A DNA stretch of 64,000 bases from JAUXFS01 sp963772635. GTDB taxonomy: Bacteria > Pseudomonadota > Alphaproteobacteria > Rhodospirillales > Defluviicoccaceae. Position numbers and translations under genes: made by a program. Where the stretch lies: positions 1 to 64,000 of the forward strand of contig CAVYYK010000004.1 of the NCBI GenBank assembly GCA_963772635.1. The letters run 5' to 3'. Of this stretch, positions 1 through 8,463 are shown piece by piece. Below the pieces are notes generated by a model. That model saw only the letters and a list, made by a program, of their open reading frames with translations, ran no database searches and was not told the DNA's origin. Position 1 is the stretch's first letter, and each line of letters starts with the position of its first letter.

Positions 1-37
1 GGCGGCAACAGGGGTTCGAATCCCCTAGGGGACGCCA
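1..37 (+). tRNA. tRNA-Glu, 3' part only
   Basis: The window opens inside a tRNA. The T-arm AGGGG-TTCGAAT-CCCCT is followed by the 3' acceptor strand AGGGGAC, a G discriminator and an encoded CCA ending at 37. The preceding GGCGGCAACA fits the anticodon 3' stem and variable loop of bacterial tRNA-Glu(UUC), whose 5' acceptor strand GTCCCCT would pair here. The anticodon lies outside the window, so the identity comes from the match to the known tRNA-Glu 3' half. Confidence 0.85.
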
Positions 38-54
38 GTCAAATTAAATCGTCA

Positions 55-76
55 GCCGCCCCGTGGGGCGGCTTTT
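55..76 (+). terminator. Rho-independent terminator after tRNA-Glu
   Basis: A perfect 8-bp GC stem, GCCGCCCC (55-62) with GGGGCGGC (65-72), is followed by TTTT (73-76). It lies 17 bases after the tRNA CCA and probably ends the tRNA transcript. Confidence 0.8.
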
Positions 77-742
77 CCGAATTCATCCGAGTTCCGGGCG
101 CGGTTGGGCGTTGGTGAGTAGTGTCGGCGGTGCACTCGCCAGCCTCGGCCTTTTCGCGCGGAAGGCGATCGCAGCCTAATACTACCATTTGATCTTTTTC
201 GAATGGTGGCTCTCGCGGGCCGCCATTTCCTTTTGCGCGGCGCCGTGGCGTCGCTGTCGGCCGCCATCGGGACGGATCGGCTGTCGTTCTCGAATTCCCC
301 TGTCAGTCTTCGACCGACGCGTCAGTGCCTCGTCGACGCCGATCCCGGAGCAGGCTGTGGATTTCACGGGCGGCGACTGGACAGGGTGAGGGCGCCGACC
401 CGCGAACGGGCGAACACTGTCACGGCGAGGTTGCGTGCGATCATGCTGAGAGCGGTCACCAACCGCGCCCCCTTCGGAGCCGCCTCGAACGCCGGCCCAA
501 AGGCGATCCGATATCCCTGGATGATCCGTGTCGAACTGCGTCGGCTACTCGATCTGTCCCCCGGCCGTCACGGTCGAACTGCACCTTAACGCAACCTATG
601 TCTGAAGCATTTCGTGAGAAAAAACACTTTTTAGTTGTATAACTCGCTTGAAGGTCCAACTCGCAGGATTCGGATTTTGCGGTTCTTGCTCCGTCGGTTA
701 GGGTGCCCTCAAGGCTGCGGTCACAGGCCTCGGGAGGGAACC
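77..742. other. Long stretch with no recognised gene
   Basis: About 660 bases between the tRNA terminator and the dehydrogenase gene. Open frames exist on both strands, the longest about 128 codons, but their translations are Arg/Pro-rich and resemble no family I know, as expected by chance in GC-rich DNA. A short AT-rich patch at 610-645 could hold the promoter of the next gene. Confidence 0.5.
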
Positions 743-1699
743 ATGACGCTTGACATCGTCTTTCTGGAACGCGAGACCCTGCCTCCGGAGATCGTCATAC
801 GGCCGCCGGCGTTCGGCCACCGATGGACCGACTACGGCCGCACCACCGCCGGCGAGGTCGTCGAGCGGGCGCGCGGCGCCGATATCCTCGTCGTCAACAA
901 GGTGCCGGTCCGCCGCGAGGCGATCGAGCAATTGCCGCGCCTCAAGATGATCGCCGTCGCCGCCACCGGCACCGACAACATCGACCTGGCGTTCTGCCTG
1001 GAGCGCGGCATTCCCGTCGCCAACATCGTCGGCTATGCGGTTAGCACGGTGCCGGAGCACACCTTCTCCTTGATCCTGGCGCTGCGCCGCAGCCTGATCG
1101 CCTACACCGAGGACGTACGGCGGGGACGGTGGCAACAGGCGAGGCAGTTCTGCTTCTTCGGTCATCCGATCAACGAGTTGCGCGGCAGCCGCCTCGGCAT
1201 CGTCGGCGAGGGCTCGATCGGCCAGGGCGTCGCCACCATCGGCAGGGCATTCGGGATGACGGTGATGTTCGCCGCCCACAAGGGCAGGACCGGGCTCGGC
1301 CCGCTGTATACGCCGTGGGACGAAGTGCTGGAGACCTCGGACGTGATCACCCTGCATTCGCCGCTGACGCCAAACACCCGGGAGATGATCGCGATGGCTG
1401 AGTTCCGGGCGATGACGCGAAGGCCGCTGCTGATCAACACCGCCCGCGGCGGTCTGGTGAACGAGACAGACCTGGTCACTGCGCTCCGCGAGGGGCTGAT
1501 CGCCGGCGCCGGCTTCGACGTCCTCGCCAATGAGCCGCCCGCCGACGACAGCCCACTCCTGCAACTGCTCGATCTGCCCAACTTCATCCTCACCCCGCAC
1601 ATCGCCTGGGCCAGCCTTGAGGCGATGCAGGCCCTCGCCAACCAGATGATCGACAACATCGAGGCGTTCGTCGCCGGGGGTGCGGACTCGAAAGGTTAA
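743..1699 (+). CDS. D-2-hydroxyacid dehydrogenase (NAD-dependent)
   Basis: A 318-residue cytosolic oxidoreductase that would interconvert a 2-oxoacid and a D-2-hydroxyacid with NAD(P)H. The split catalytic domain flanks a Rossmann domain with GEGSIG at about 155-160. The usual active-site trio is visible: Arg235 in NTARGG, Glu264 in ANEPP and His286 in TPHIAW. The length fits the family. The ATG at 743 is chosen because GGGAGGG lies just upstream; the frame is open further upstream but without a good ribosome site. The sequence recalls glycerate/hydroxypyruvate reductases of the HprA type, but the substrate cannot be read directly. The neighbours give no pathway hint. Confidence 0.88.
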   Translation: MTLDIVFLERETLPPEIVIRPPAFGHRWTDYGRTTAGEVVERARGADILVVNKVPVRREAIEQLPRLKMIAVAATGTDNIDLAFCLERGIPVANIVGYAVSTVPEHTFSLILALRRSLIAYTEDVRRGRWQQARQFCFFGHPINELRGSRLGIVGEGSIGQGVATIGRAFGMTVMFAAHKGRTGLGPLYTPWDEVLETSDVITLHSPLTPNTREMIAMAEFRAMTRRPLLINTARGGLVNETDLVTALREGLIAGAGFDVLANEPPADDSPLLQLLDLPNFILTPHIAWASLEAMQALANQMIDNIEAFVAGGADSKG

Positions 1700-1751
1700 G
1701 ACTTCGTTAACAGGGGACGCCGGGGGGCTTCATCGGACGGAGAACAAGACG

Positions 1752-2639
1752 ATGATCCTCAAGCCCATGTGCCTATCTTCAACCTTCGTCGCGATCGGCT
1801 TCACGACGACGATCGCCGCCGCCGAGCCGACCCGGATAGCGGTCTCGGACATGAGCTTCGACCATCCCCACGACCTGGTGCTATCGCCCGACGGCCGGTT
1901 TCTCTACGTCGCCGATCTCGGCAACGACGTGGTCAAGGTGCTCGATCCGGCGACCCTGAAGACGCTGGGCATCATCGGCGAGGGAGATCTGGATTCGCCC
2001 CACGACGTCGATTTCGACGAGGCCGGCCGGCTGCTCGTCGCCGATAGCGGCAACGACGCGGTCGTCGTCTACGAGGTGAACGGCGTCGAGAGCCAACGCC
2101 TGGCAATCTGGAACGGCGAGATGTTCAGCCCCGAGGGCGTCGCCCCCGCCGGCGGCGGCCGCGTGTTTGTCACCGATACCGGCGGCGGCGGCGTGTTACG
2201 GTTCGAAGACGGCCGCGCCGCCCTGCGCAAGGAGAACGGCGGCGCCGGCGACTCCGACTACAACCGCCCCCACGACGTCCTCGTCGACCGCCAGGGCCGG
2301 GTGCTGGTGGTCAATTCCGGCAATGCCCGTATCCAGATTCTCGACCAGGAGCTGACGCTGCTCCGCTCGCTCGCCGGAAGCCCCTACGATTTCAACGAGC
2401 CCAAATACCTGGCGGTCGACGAGCAGGACAACCTCTACGTTGCCGACGAATACAACAACCAGATCAAGATCCTCGACCCCGACTACCGGATCATCGAGGT
2501 GATCGGCAGCGGCGAACGCGGCCGGGGGCCCGGTCAGCTCAACAGGCCGGAAGGGGTCGAGACCCGCGACGGCCTGATCTGGATCTCCGACACCTACAAC
2601 GACCGTATCCTGCTCTACAGGCGAACCGGCGCCCGCTGA
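1752..2639 (+). CDS. Secreted NHL-repeat beta-propeller protein
   Basis: A 295-residue protein starting with a signal peptide of about 24 residues (a hydrophobic stretch ending TTIAAAEP). The rest is a run of about six NHL-type repeats with recurring patterns such as PHDLVLSPDGRFLYVAD, PHDVDFDEAGRLLVADSGN and PHDVLVDRQGRVLVVNSGN. These fold as a propeller blade ring used for ligand or protein binding. No catalytic residues are evident. The ATG at 1752 is preferred because it begins the signal peptide and has GGAG about 10 bases upstream. It lies 52 bases after the dehydrogenase and 29 before the GDCCVxC gene, so it could share a transcript with both. The exact role is unknown. Confidence 0.8.
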   Translation: MILKPMCLSSTFVAIGFTTTIAAAEPTRIAVSDMSFDHPHDLVLSPDGRFLYVADLGNDVVKVLDPATLKTLGIIGEGDLDSPHDVDFDEAGRLLVADSGNDAVVVYEVNGVESQRLAIWNGEMFSPEGVAPAGGGRVFVTDTGGGGVLRFEDGRAALRKENGGAGDSDYNRPHDVLVDRQGRVLVVNSGNARIQILDQELTLLRSLAGSPYDFNEPKYLAVDEQDNLYVADEYNNQIKILDPDYRIIEVIGSGERGRGPGQLNRPEGVETRDGLIWISDTYNDRILLYRRTGAR

Positions 2640-2668
2640 ACCCGACAGATAGTACGAAGGTTGAAGAC

Positions 2669-2899
2669 ATGATCACGCCCGCCTCGACCCTCACCTGCCC
2701 GGAGTGCGGCCACCGGGAAACCGAGACGATGCCGACCGACGCCTGCCAGTTCTTCTACGACTGCAAGGGCTGCGGCGCGGTGCTTCGGCCGCGTTCGGGC
2801 GACTGCTGCGTCTTCTGCTCCTACGGCGACGTCCCCTGCCCGCCGATCCAGGCGGCACGGCAGGGCGGAGCGGGCGCGATGCCCGATGGTTGCTGTTAG
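2669..2899 (+). CDS. GDCCVxC-domain small zinc-ribbon-like protein
   Basis: A 76-residue Cys-rich protein. CPECGH (about 10-15) and CKGCGA (about 32-37) form a likely zinc ribbon, followed by the family signature GDCCVFCSYGDVPCPPIQ. This matches the GDCCVxC (seleno)protein family, in which some members carry selenocysteine in the signature and many lie near mercury or metal resistance genes. Here all signature positions are ordinary Cys codons and no mer gene is nearby. It follows the NHL protein gene by 29 bases. The function is unknown; a redox or soft-metal-binding role is inference. Confidence 0.8.
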   Translation: MITPASTLTCPECGHRETETMPTDACQFFYDCKGCGAVLRPRSGDCCVFCSYGDVPCPPIQAARQGGAGAMPDGCC

Positions 2900-3051
2900 C
2901 GCGTTTCCGCCGCCGCCCAAAAAAGCCGGAAAAGTGTGATCCAGTTCACAGATAATTTGCCGTTGCCCCCCTACCCTGTCCTTCGGTCCGGCGGAGATGT
3001 CGCGATTGGCGGCATGCGAGATCGCCGGATGGTCGAGAGAAGGCGAACTTC

Positions 3052-3207
3052 ATGGATTTTGGAAAATCCTTTCTTGCCTGTGCCCTGGTTGTGGGCGGCT
3101 CCTTCGTCGGCGGCGCGATGCCGGGAGGTAGCCCCGACCTCGCCGCCGCCGGCGCGGTCGCCGGCCTGATCGCCGCGTTCCTGCTGATGTTGGGACGGAC
3201 CCACTGA
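3052..3207 (+). CDS. Small two-helix membrane protein, 51 aa
   Basis: A short gene with ATG at 3052 and stop at 3205-3207, preceded by AGAGAAGG about 8 bases upstream. The product MDFGKSFLACALVVGGSFVG... has two hydrophobic stretches at about residues 6-23 and 31-47 split by a Gly/Pro/Ser turn, and ends GRTH. I recognise no family. It lies between the GDCCVxC gene and the IS1182 element. The good ribosome site and clean two-helix design support a real gene, but nothing else does. Confidence 0.5.
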   Translation: MDFGKSFLACALVVGGSFVGGAMPGGSPDLAAAGAVAGLIAAFLLMLGRTH

Positions 3208-3238
3208 TACCCACGGTCCTGCCGGTGCCGGTATCGTC

Positions 3239-4898
3239 AGAGGCTGTGAATCTTTTGGCACGCCGAGGGTGGAGCTGGAAGATGGCGGTGGGGTGTGACA
3301 AGATGTGGTAGTGTCACGGCGGTATTCCTTTAGATATGGTGGTCACTATGGACGGAGCATGGTTGGACGGGTTGCCCGAACAGGCTGCGCCGGGGCGCCC
3401 GGGCGGCGGCGTGCCGCGGCTGCGTCGGCCGGAGCGCCGGCAGGTGGAGTTGCGGGCGGTGAGCCTGGAGGATCTGGTTGCGGCCGATCACCGGGTGCGT
3501 TTGGTGTGGCGGTTCGTGGAGGGGCTGGATCTGTCGCGGCTGTTGGCCGGCATCAAGGCGGTCGAAGGTCACCCGGGTCATCCGCCGGCCGACCCGCGGC
3601 TTTTGGTGGCGCTGTGGCTGTACGCGACGGTGGAGGGGATCGGCAGCGCCCGTGCGCTCGACCGACTGTGCCGCGAGCACGTTGCGTTCCAGTGGCTGTG
3701 TGGCGGGGTGGGGATGAACCACAAGACGCTGTCCGATTTCCGGGTCGGGCACGGCGCGGTGCTGGAACGGCTGCTGGTCGACAGCTTCGCGGCGTTGATG
3801 ACGGCTGGGGTGGCATCCCTGGAGCGGGTGGCCCAGGACGGCGTTCGGGTGCGCGCCGCGGCCGGCGCCGCGTCGTTTCGCCGGCACACCACCTTGCAGG
3901 ACTGCCGGCGGCGGGCGAAGGAGGAGGTCGAGCGGCTGCGCCGCGAGCTCGACGCCGACCCCGCGGCGGCCAGCCGGCGCCAGGCGGCGGCGCGTCTTGC
4001 CGCGGCCGAGGACCGCGAGCGCCGGGTCGCCGAGGCGCTGGCGATCACCGGGTCGCTGCACGCCGCGGGCGAAGCGCGAGCGCGCAAGCGCGCCGCCAAG
4101 GGCGACGGATCCGACGGCGACGGGCCGCGCGGGACGGCGCCCGCGCCCGAGCCGAGGGCCTCGACCACCGACCCGCAGGCGCGGGTGATGAAGATGGCCG
4201 ACGGCGGCTTTCGCCCGGCCTACAACGTCCAGTTCGCCGGCGACACGCGGAGCGGGGCGGTGGCCGGCGTGGCGGTAGACAACAGCGGCTCGGACATGGG
4301 CAAGATGGCGCCGATGAACGACGCCCTGGCAGCTGCCTACGGCACGCGGCCGGCGGAGCATCTGGCCGACGGCGGCTTCGCCAAGCTGGACGACATCGAG
4401 ACCCTGGCCGAGGCCGGGGTGACGACTTACGTGCCGGTGCCGGCGCCCCGCGACCGCAGCCGCGACCGCCACACGCCGCGCCCGGACGATCCGCCGGCGG
4501 TGGCGGCCTGGCGCAAGCGCATGGCCACCGACGAGGCCAAGGCCATCTACAAGGAACGCGCGGCGACGGCCGAATGCGTCAACGCCCAGGCCCGCAACCG
4601 CGGCCTCATCCGCTTCCTGGTGCGCGGCCTCGATAAGGTCAAAGCGGTCGCCCTGTGGCACGCGCTCGCCCACAACATGGCCTGCGGCTGGCGGCTGCTT
4701 CCCACCTGACCCGCCGGCGCACCAACCCGGTTCCGACGGCCGCGGCCCAGGCATCGATCCCCCTCAGCCGACACCGCCGCACCCCGACACGTCACCGCCA
4801 AATCCTCCACAGTGCAGACCGCCAATCGCCCAACCCAAACCCCGTCGCCGTCTCCTCACCAAGCTCGCCGTCACAAAACCAATTCATTTTCAGGCTCT
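3239..4898. mobile_element. IS1182-family insertion sequence
   Basis: A single transposase gene lies between imperfect terminal inverted repeats. The left end reads AGAGGCTGTGAATC and the right end, on the other strand, AGAGCCTGAAAATG. A second block inside each end also matches (TTTTGGCACGCCGAG against TTTTGTGACGGCGAG). The AGAG-CTG tip resembles IS1182-type ends. The flanks CGTC and CAGT show no target-site duplication, so one side has probably been rearranged. The right end enters the sufS coding frame. Confidence 0.7.
3336..4709 (+). CDS. IS1182-family transposase
   Basis: A 457-residue DDE transposase. The N-terminal part has the conserved pattern HPPADPRLLVALWLYATVEG, GSARALDRLCREHVAFQWL and NHKTLSDFR. 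The middle is a charged helical region (about 190-260), and the C-terminal part carries the core with ADGGF and CVNAQARNRGL. It carries out cut-and-paste movement of its own element. An ATG at 3348 could also be the start. Length and domain order look complete, so it may be active. Confidence 0.85.
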   Translation: MVVTMDGAWLDGLPEQAAPGRPGGGVPRLRRPERRQVELRAVSLEDLVAADHRVRLVWRFVEGLDLSRLLAGIKAVEGHPGHPPADPRLLVALWLYATVEGIGSARALDRLCREHVAFQWLCGGVGMNHKTLSDFRVGHGAVLERLLVDSFAALMTAGVASLERVAQDGVRVRAAAGAASFRRHTTLQDCRRRAKEEVERLRRELDADPAAASRRQAAARLAAAEDRERRVAEALAITGSLHAAGEARARKRAAKGDGSDGDGPRGTAPAPEPRASTTDPQARVMKMADGGFRPAYNVQFAGDTRSGAVAGVAVDNSGSDMGKMAPMNDALAAAYGTRPAEHLADGGFAKLDDIETLAEAGVTTYVPVPAPRDRSRDRHTPRPDDPPAVAAWRKRMATDEAKAIYKERAATAECVNAQARNRGLIRFLVRGLDKVKAVALWHALAHNMACGWRLLPT

Positions 4899-6089
4899 CA
4901 GTTCCCGATCCTGTCGCGAACCGTCTACGATCGTCCGCTCGTCTACCTCGACAACGCGGCCAGCTCGCAGAAACCGCAGTTGGTAATCGAGGCGATGCGG
5001 GACATCTACGAGCGGCACTATTCCAACGTCCATCGCGGCGTGCACAAGTTGAGCCAGGAGGCGACGGAAGCCTATGAGGGCGCCCGCACTAAGATTGCTC
5101 GCTTTATCCGCGCGGAGCGCGACGATGAGATCGTCTTTGCCCGAGGCGCCACCGAGGCGATCAACCTCGTTGCTTCTAGCTTCGGTCGAAAATTTCTGAG
5201 AAGCGGTGACGAGATCGTCCTTTCTCACATGGAGCACCACTCGAACATCGTCCCCTGGCAGCTGCTGCGGGACGAAAAGGGTGTCCGGATCAAGGTTGCG
5301 CCGATCGACGATAACGGTGAACTGTTGTTGGACGCTTACGAGAAACTCTTCACGCCACGCACCCGGCTCGTCGCCATAACCCATGTTACCAACGCCCTCG
5401 GCACGATTACGCCGATCTGCGAGCTTATCCGCATCGCTCACGCACATGGCGCCAAGGTCCTCGTGGACGGATGCCAGGCGGTGCCGCACCTGCAGGTGGA
5501 CGTGCAGGCGTTGGACGCCGATTTTTACGCGTTTTCCGGTCACAAGATGTACGGGCCCACGGGCGTTGGGGTCCTTTACGGAAAGGCCGAAATCCTCGAG
5601 GAGCTGCCGCCCTATCAGAGCGGTGGCGAGATGATCACCTCTGTGACTTTCGAGAAATCCGCCTTCAAGGCGCCGCCCCACCGCTTCGAGGCCGGCACAC
5701 CGGCGATCGTTCCGGCGATCGGCTTGGGGGCCGCGGTGGATTTCCTTCACTTGGTCGGCCTTGCCAACGTGCTTCGGCACGAGACGGCCTTACTGGATAT
5801 GGCCACTAATCGGCTCCGATCCATTCCCGGCCTTCGGATCTTCGGGACAGCGTCGAACAAGTCGGCAATCCTGTCGTTCGGCATCGAGGGCGTGCACCCT
5901 CACGATATCGGCACAGTATTGGACCGCACCGGTGTCGCCGTCCGTGCCGGTCACCATTGCGCGCAACCCGTGATGGATCGCTTCGGTGTCGCCGCGACCG
6001 CTCGAGCCTCCTTCGCCACGTACAATACGTTCGAAGAGGTGGATGCACTCGTCTCGGCAGTCGAGACCGTGGGGGAGCTGTTTGGTTGA
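4812..6089 (+). CDS. sufS: Cysteine desulfurase SufS with IS-derived N-terminus
   Basis: A PLP-dependent class V aminotransferase-fold enzyme of 425 codons that takes sulfur from cysteine for Fe-S cluster assembly. The PLP lysine is Lys245 in SGHKMYGPTG and the persulfide cysteine is Cys383 in GHHCAQP. Homology to SufS begins only at FPILSRTVYDRPLVYLDNAA (residue 31). Residues 1-29 are encoded by the right end of the IS1182 element and are Pro/Gln/Ser-rich. Native SufS has about 15-20 different residues there, so the true 5' end is lost and the gene now starts inside the element. The TGA overlaps the ATG of sufU. It may still be functional because the active-site core is complete. Confidence 0.88.
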   Translation: MQTANRPTQTPSPSPHQARRHKTNSFSGSQFPILSRTVYDRPLVYLDNAASSQKPQLVIEAMRDIYERHYSNVHRGVHKLSQEATEAYEGARTKIARFIRAERDDEIVFARGATEAINLVASSFGRKFLRSGDEIVLSHMEHHSNIVPWQLLRDEKGVRIKVAPIDDNGELLLDAYEKLFTPRTRLVAITHVTNALGTITPICELIRIAHAHGAKVLVDGCQAVPHLQVDVQALDADFYAFSGHKMYGPTGVGVLYGKAEILEELPPYQSGGEMITSVTFEKSAFKAPPHRFEAGTPAIVPAIGLGAAVDFLHLVGLANVLRHETALLDMATNRLRSIPGLRIFGTASNKSAILSFGIEGVHPHDIGTVLDRTGVAVRAGHHCAQPVMDRFGVAATARASFATYNTFEEVDALVSAVETVGELFG

Positions 6090-6559
6090 TGCTGGAAGAT
6101 CTCCGCGACCTGTACCAGGAGGTGATCCTTGATCACGGCCGCAATCCCCGCAACTTTCGACGGCTAGCCCAGCCAACCTGTTCGGCGCGCGGCGATAACC
6201 CGATCTGTGGCGACATGCTCAGTATCGATCTCGTCATTGACGACGAGGGCCGCATTGCCGATGTCTCGTTCGAGGGCAAAGGGTGCGCCATATCAGTGGC
6301 ATCGGCGTCCCTAATGACCGAGGTTCTCAAGGGAAAGACCCGGGAAGAGGCGGAACAATTGTTCCAAACACTTCATGAGCTTTGTACCCGTGATGACTTC
6401 GATCCTGCGCTGGCGGACGTCGCGGATGAGGAGGCGCTCGAGCGGCTTCAAGTACTTTCCGGCGTGCGCGAGTTTCCCGTCCGTGTCAAGTGCGCGACGC
6501 TCCCCTGGCACACGATGAAGTCTGCCCTGTCCGGCGAAGGGCGGGCGACGACGGAATAG
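6089..6559 (+). CDS. sufU: SufU-type Fe-S scaffold or sulfur-transfer protein
   Basis: A 156-residue IscU/SufU-fold protein that accepts sulfur from SufS. The three zinc/cluster cysteines are Cys40 (DNPICGD), Cys66 (GKGCAIS) and Cys135 (VKCATLPW), with Asp42 after the first. The segment between Cys66 and Cys135 is longer than in IscU, as is typical of SufU. The ATG overlaps the sufS stop (TGATG), so translation is probably coupled. With sufBCD absent from this window, it is the only scaffold candidate here. Confidence 0.88.
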   Translation: MLEDLRDLYQEVILDHGRNPRNFRRLAQPTCSARGDNPICGDMLSIDLVIDDEGRIADVSFEGKGCAISVASASLMTEVLKGKTREEAEQLFQTLHELCTRDDFDPALADVADEEALERLQVLSGVREFPVRVKCATLPWHTMKSALSGEGRATTE

Positions 6560-6574
6560 CGAAGGGGTAGGACG

Positions 6575-6979
6575 ATGTCTGCAAACGAACCTTCGTTTTC
6601 GGATTTCATACCGGGGGCCGGAATGAGCGACGACGTCGTCGCGTGTGCCGGCTCACCTTTACGTTTGGGAGATCCCCGCGCCTCGCGAGAGGATGTGATC
6701 GAGGCCCTGCGAACGGTCTACGATCCGGAAATCCCGGTGAACATTTACGATCTCGGTCTGGTCTATAAGCTGAGCCTGAACGAGAGCGGGTCCTTGGCCA
6801 TACAAATGACGCTTACGGCGCCGGCATGTCCCGTGGCGGGCCAGATGCCCCAAACCGTCGCGGACGCGGTCGCCGCCGTCTCAGGCGTCGGCGAAGTGGA
6901 GGTACGGCTCGTTTGGGATCCGCCGTGGTCGCCCGACCGAATGTCGGAGGATGCCAGGCTAGCCCTCGGAATGCCATAG
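6575..6979 (+). CDS. sufT: SufT-like Fe-S assembly protein (MIP18/DUF59)
   Basis: A 134-residue protein with a single DUF59 domain: YDPEIPVNIYDLGLVY (about 49-64), TAPACPVAG with Cys85, and the C-terminal VWDPPWSPDRMS. This family helps mature Fe-S proteins and is often the last gene of suf operons. The first 40 residues are a variable extension. The ribosome site AGGGGTAGGACG precedes the ATG by a good distance, and the gap after sufU is 15 bases, so the three genes form one operon. Confidence 0.85.
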   Translation: MSANEPSFSDFIPGAGMSDDVVACAGSPLRLGDPRASREDVIEALRTVYDPEIPVNIYDLGLVYKLSLNESGSLAIQMTLTAPACPVAGQMPQTVADAVAAVSGVGEVEVRLVWDPPWSPDRMSEDARLALGMP

Positions 6980-7027
6980 CGTCGGTTTGGAGGAGCGGGC
7001 GCCCGGTACAAGATCTTTAAGCGGGTG

Positions 7028-7120
7028 ATGAACACCGGCGTCGCGATAACCGGCGCGTTGATCGCGCTGCCGCTCTCGATCATCGGCTACTTGCTCGTCA
7101 ATCCGGTCGGCCTGACCTGA
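7028..7120 (+). CDS. Possible 30-aa membrane peptide
   Basis: A very short frame downstream of sufT, MNTGVAITGALIALPLSIIG..., with one hydrophobic helix at about residues 5-24. A GTG sits directly before the ATG. There is no strong ribosome site and no known family. It may be a real single-helix peptide or chance. Confidence 0.25.
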   Translation: MNTGVAITGALIALPLSIIGYLLVNPVGLT

Positions 7121-7192
7121 CTTGACACTCCTGCGCCCCTGACGGAGAGCCGTTTCCACTGCTCTCGACCCGACGGCCTCGGGTTCTTTCGC

Positions 7193-7444
7193 TTACTTCC
7201 CCGTACCATGCGGCGCCGTTGACGACCTCATAGGATTAGGCCAGTCGGGGCGCGTCTCCACTGACGTGCCGCCGCAGTGCTTACGCCGCATGCGCTCACT
7301 AATCCTCGGGACGGCAAAATCCCGCCCCAAGCGTTCAGTGAGCATAGTGGTGCTCACGGCGGCATGATGATGGCAGGAGAGGCACCACGCGAAGACGTTA
7401 GGCCCCCGCTCGGCCAGCCACCCCAACGTCATCGGCCCTGACAT
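7193..7444 (-). CDS. Hypothetical protein with Cys/His cluster, 83 aa
   Basis: Minus-strand gene. The product starts MSGPMTLGWLAERGPNVFAW and continues with a WCLSCHHHA cluster and a later KHCGG...TRPDWP. This resembles a common alphaproteobacterial family of small proteins with a zinc-ribbon-like arrangement of two cysteine pairs, of which the second pair is incomplete here. The function is unknown. It points the same way as the SRAP gene, whose stop lies just upstream. Confidence 0.55.
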   Translation of the reverse strand: MSGPMTLGWLAERGPNVFAWCLSCHHHAAVSTTMLTERLGRDFAVPRISERMRRKHCGGTSVETRPDWPNPMRSSTAPHGTGK

Positions 7445-7498
7445 GCCGGGAGCATAGCGATGGAACAGATTAGGAACAACGGAGGCGAGGGCAGGAGA

Positions 7499-8182
7499 TC
7501 AGGCGTCGCCTGTGGCCTCGATCAGGCCCGGGTCATCGTTCCGCACGTTGTTGACGCGGCTGCTGACAGGGTAAACCGTCATCTCGCCGCCGTACGGTTT
7601 GAGAAGCGCCCGGGCCTCCTTTGCCGAAAGGGACATGTCCAGCCAGGGATCGAACTTCTCAGGCTCCAAGATAACTGGCATGCGGTCGTGTATCGATCGA
7701 AGGCGCTCGCTGGCCTCGGTGACCACAATCGTGCAGCTCTCGATCCTTTCATCCTCGGGGCTTTTCCACACCTCCCACAGTCCGGCGAAGGGGAACGGCT
7801 GGTCATCGGCAACGGTGATGAAGTAGGGCTGTTTCTTTCCGCCGGGCTTTTTCTGCCATTCGTAGAAGCCATCGGCTGCGACCAGGCAGCGCCGCTTTTG
7901 AAAGGCTTGGCGGAATGCCGGCTTTTCGTGAACCGTCTCCGCTCGGGCGTTGATCATCCGATAACTAATCTTGACGTCTTTCGCCCAAAACGGCACGAGT
8001 CCCCACCGCACGATGACCAGTTCCCGGCCTTCTGCGTCCCGCGGCCGGCGAACGATCGGAACATCCTGCGTCGGCGCCACGTTATAGCGGGGTTTGAGGT
8101 TCGGCGCCTGTGTACTCTCGGTGATCCGGTAAAGTTCAACGAGTTCCGACCACGGGCGCACTTGCGTAAACCGTCCACACAT
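7499..8182 (-). CDS. SRAP (YedK/HMCES-type) abasic-site DNA-protein crosslink protein
   Basis: A 227-residue SOS-response-associated peptidase family protein that crosslinks to abasic sites in single-stranded DNA and shields them. Cys2, which becomes N-terminal after Met removal and forms the thiazolidine link, is in MCGRF. The other conserved residues are Asn34 (PRYNVAPTQ), Asn78/Glu82 (INARAET), Glu108 (GFYEW) and His165 (SIHDRMPVIL). Length and motif order match E. coli YedK. It lies at the start of the accessory region and is probably chromosomal or phage-borne. Confidence 0.9.
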   Translation of the reverse strand: MCGRFTQVRPWSELVELYRITESTQAPNLKPRYNVAPTQDVPIVRRPRDAEGRELVIVRWGLVPFWAKDVKISYRMINARAETVHEKPAFRQAFQKRRCLVAADGFYEWQKKPGGKKQPYFITVADDQPFPFAGLWEVWKSPEDERIESCTIVVTEASERLRSIHDRMPVILEPEKFDPWLDMSLSAKEARALLKPYGGEMTVYPVSSRVNNVRNDDPGLIEATGDA

Positions 8183-8463
8183 GGTTGCACAATATCCGCA
8201 ACAGCGTCATGCGGGAAAGTCTCCCAACGTTTCGCGCCTCGGCCATTTTCTCGATGATCTCCCAGGTGTGCCTATGCCAGGGACTTTTACTATCGTGGTC
8301 TGCCACGGCAAGGTTTGGCTACTACCGTAACCGGCAGCCTGCATAGAAGTTCGCGATCACAGAGTCGACCTTTCACCCGACTTCAATCCGCCTGAGTTAA
8401 CGTCCTTGTCACACCTCTCGACTACCCTGCTGCTACGTCCAACACAGACCGACCCGTGCCGTC

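Noticed and set aside
203..589. 128-codon plus-strand frame before the dehydrogenase
   Set aside because: No ribosome site and no recognisable family; several overlapping frames of similar quality exist, as expected by chance.
3330..4754. Long minus-strand open frame opposite the IS1182 transposase
   Set aside because: It is the shadow of a GC-rich gene; the product is Arg/Gly/His-rich with no family pattern, while the plus frame is a full transposase.
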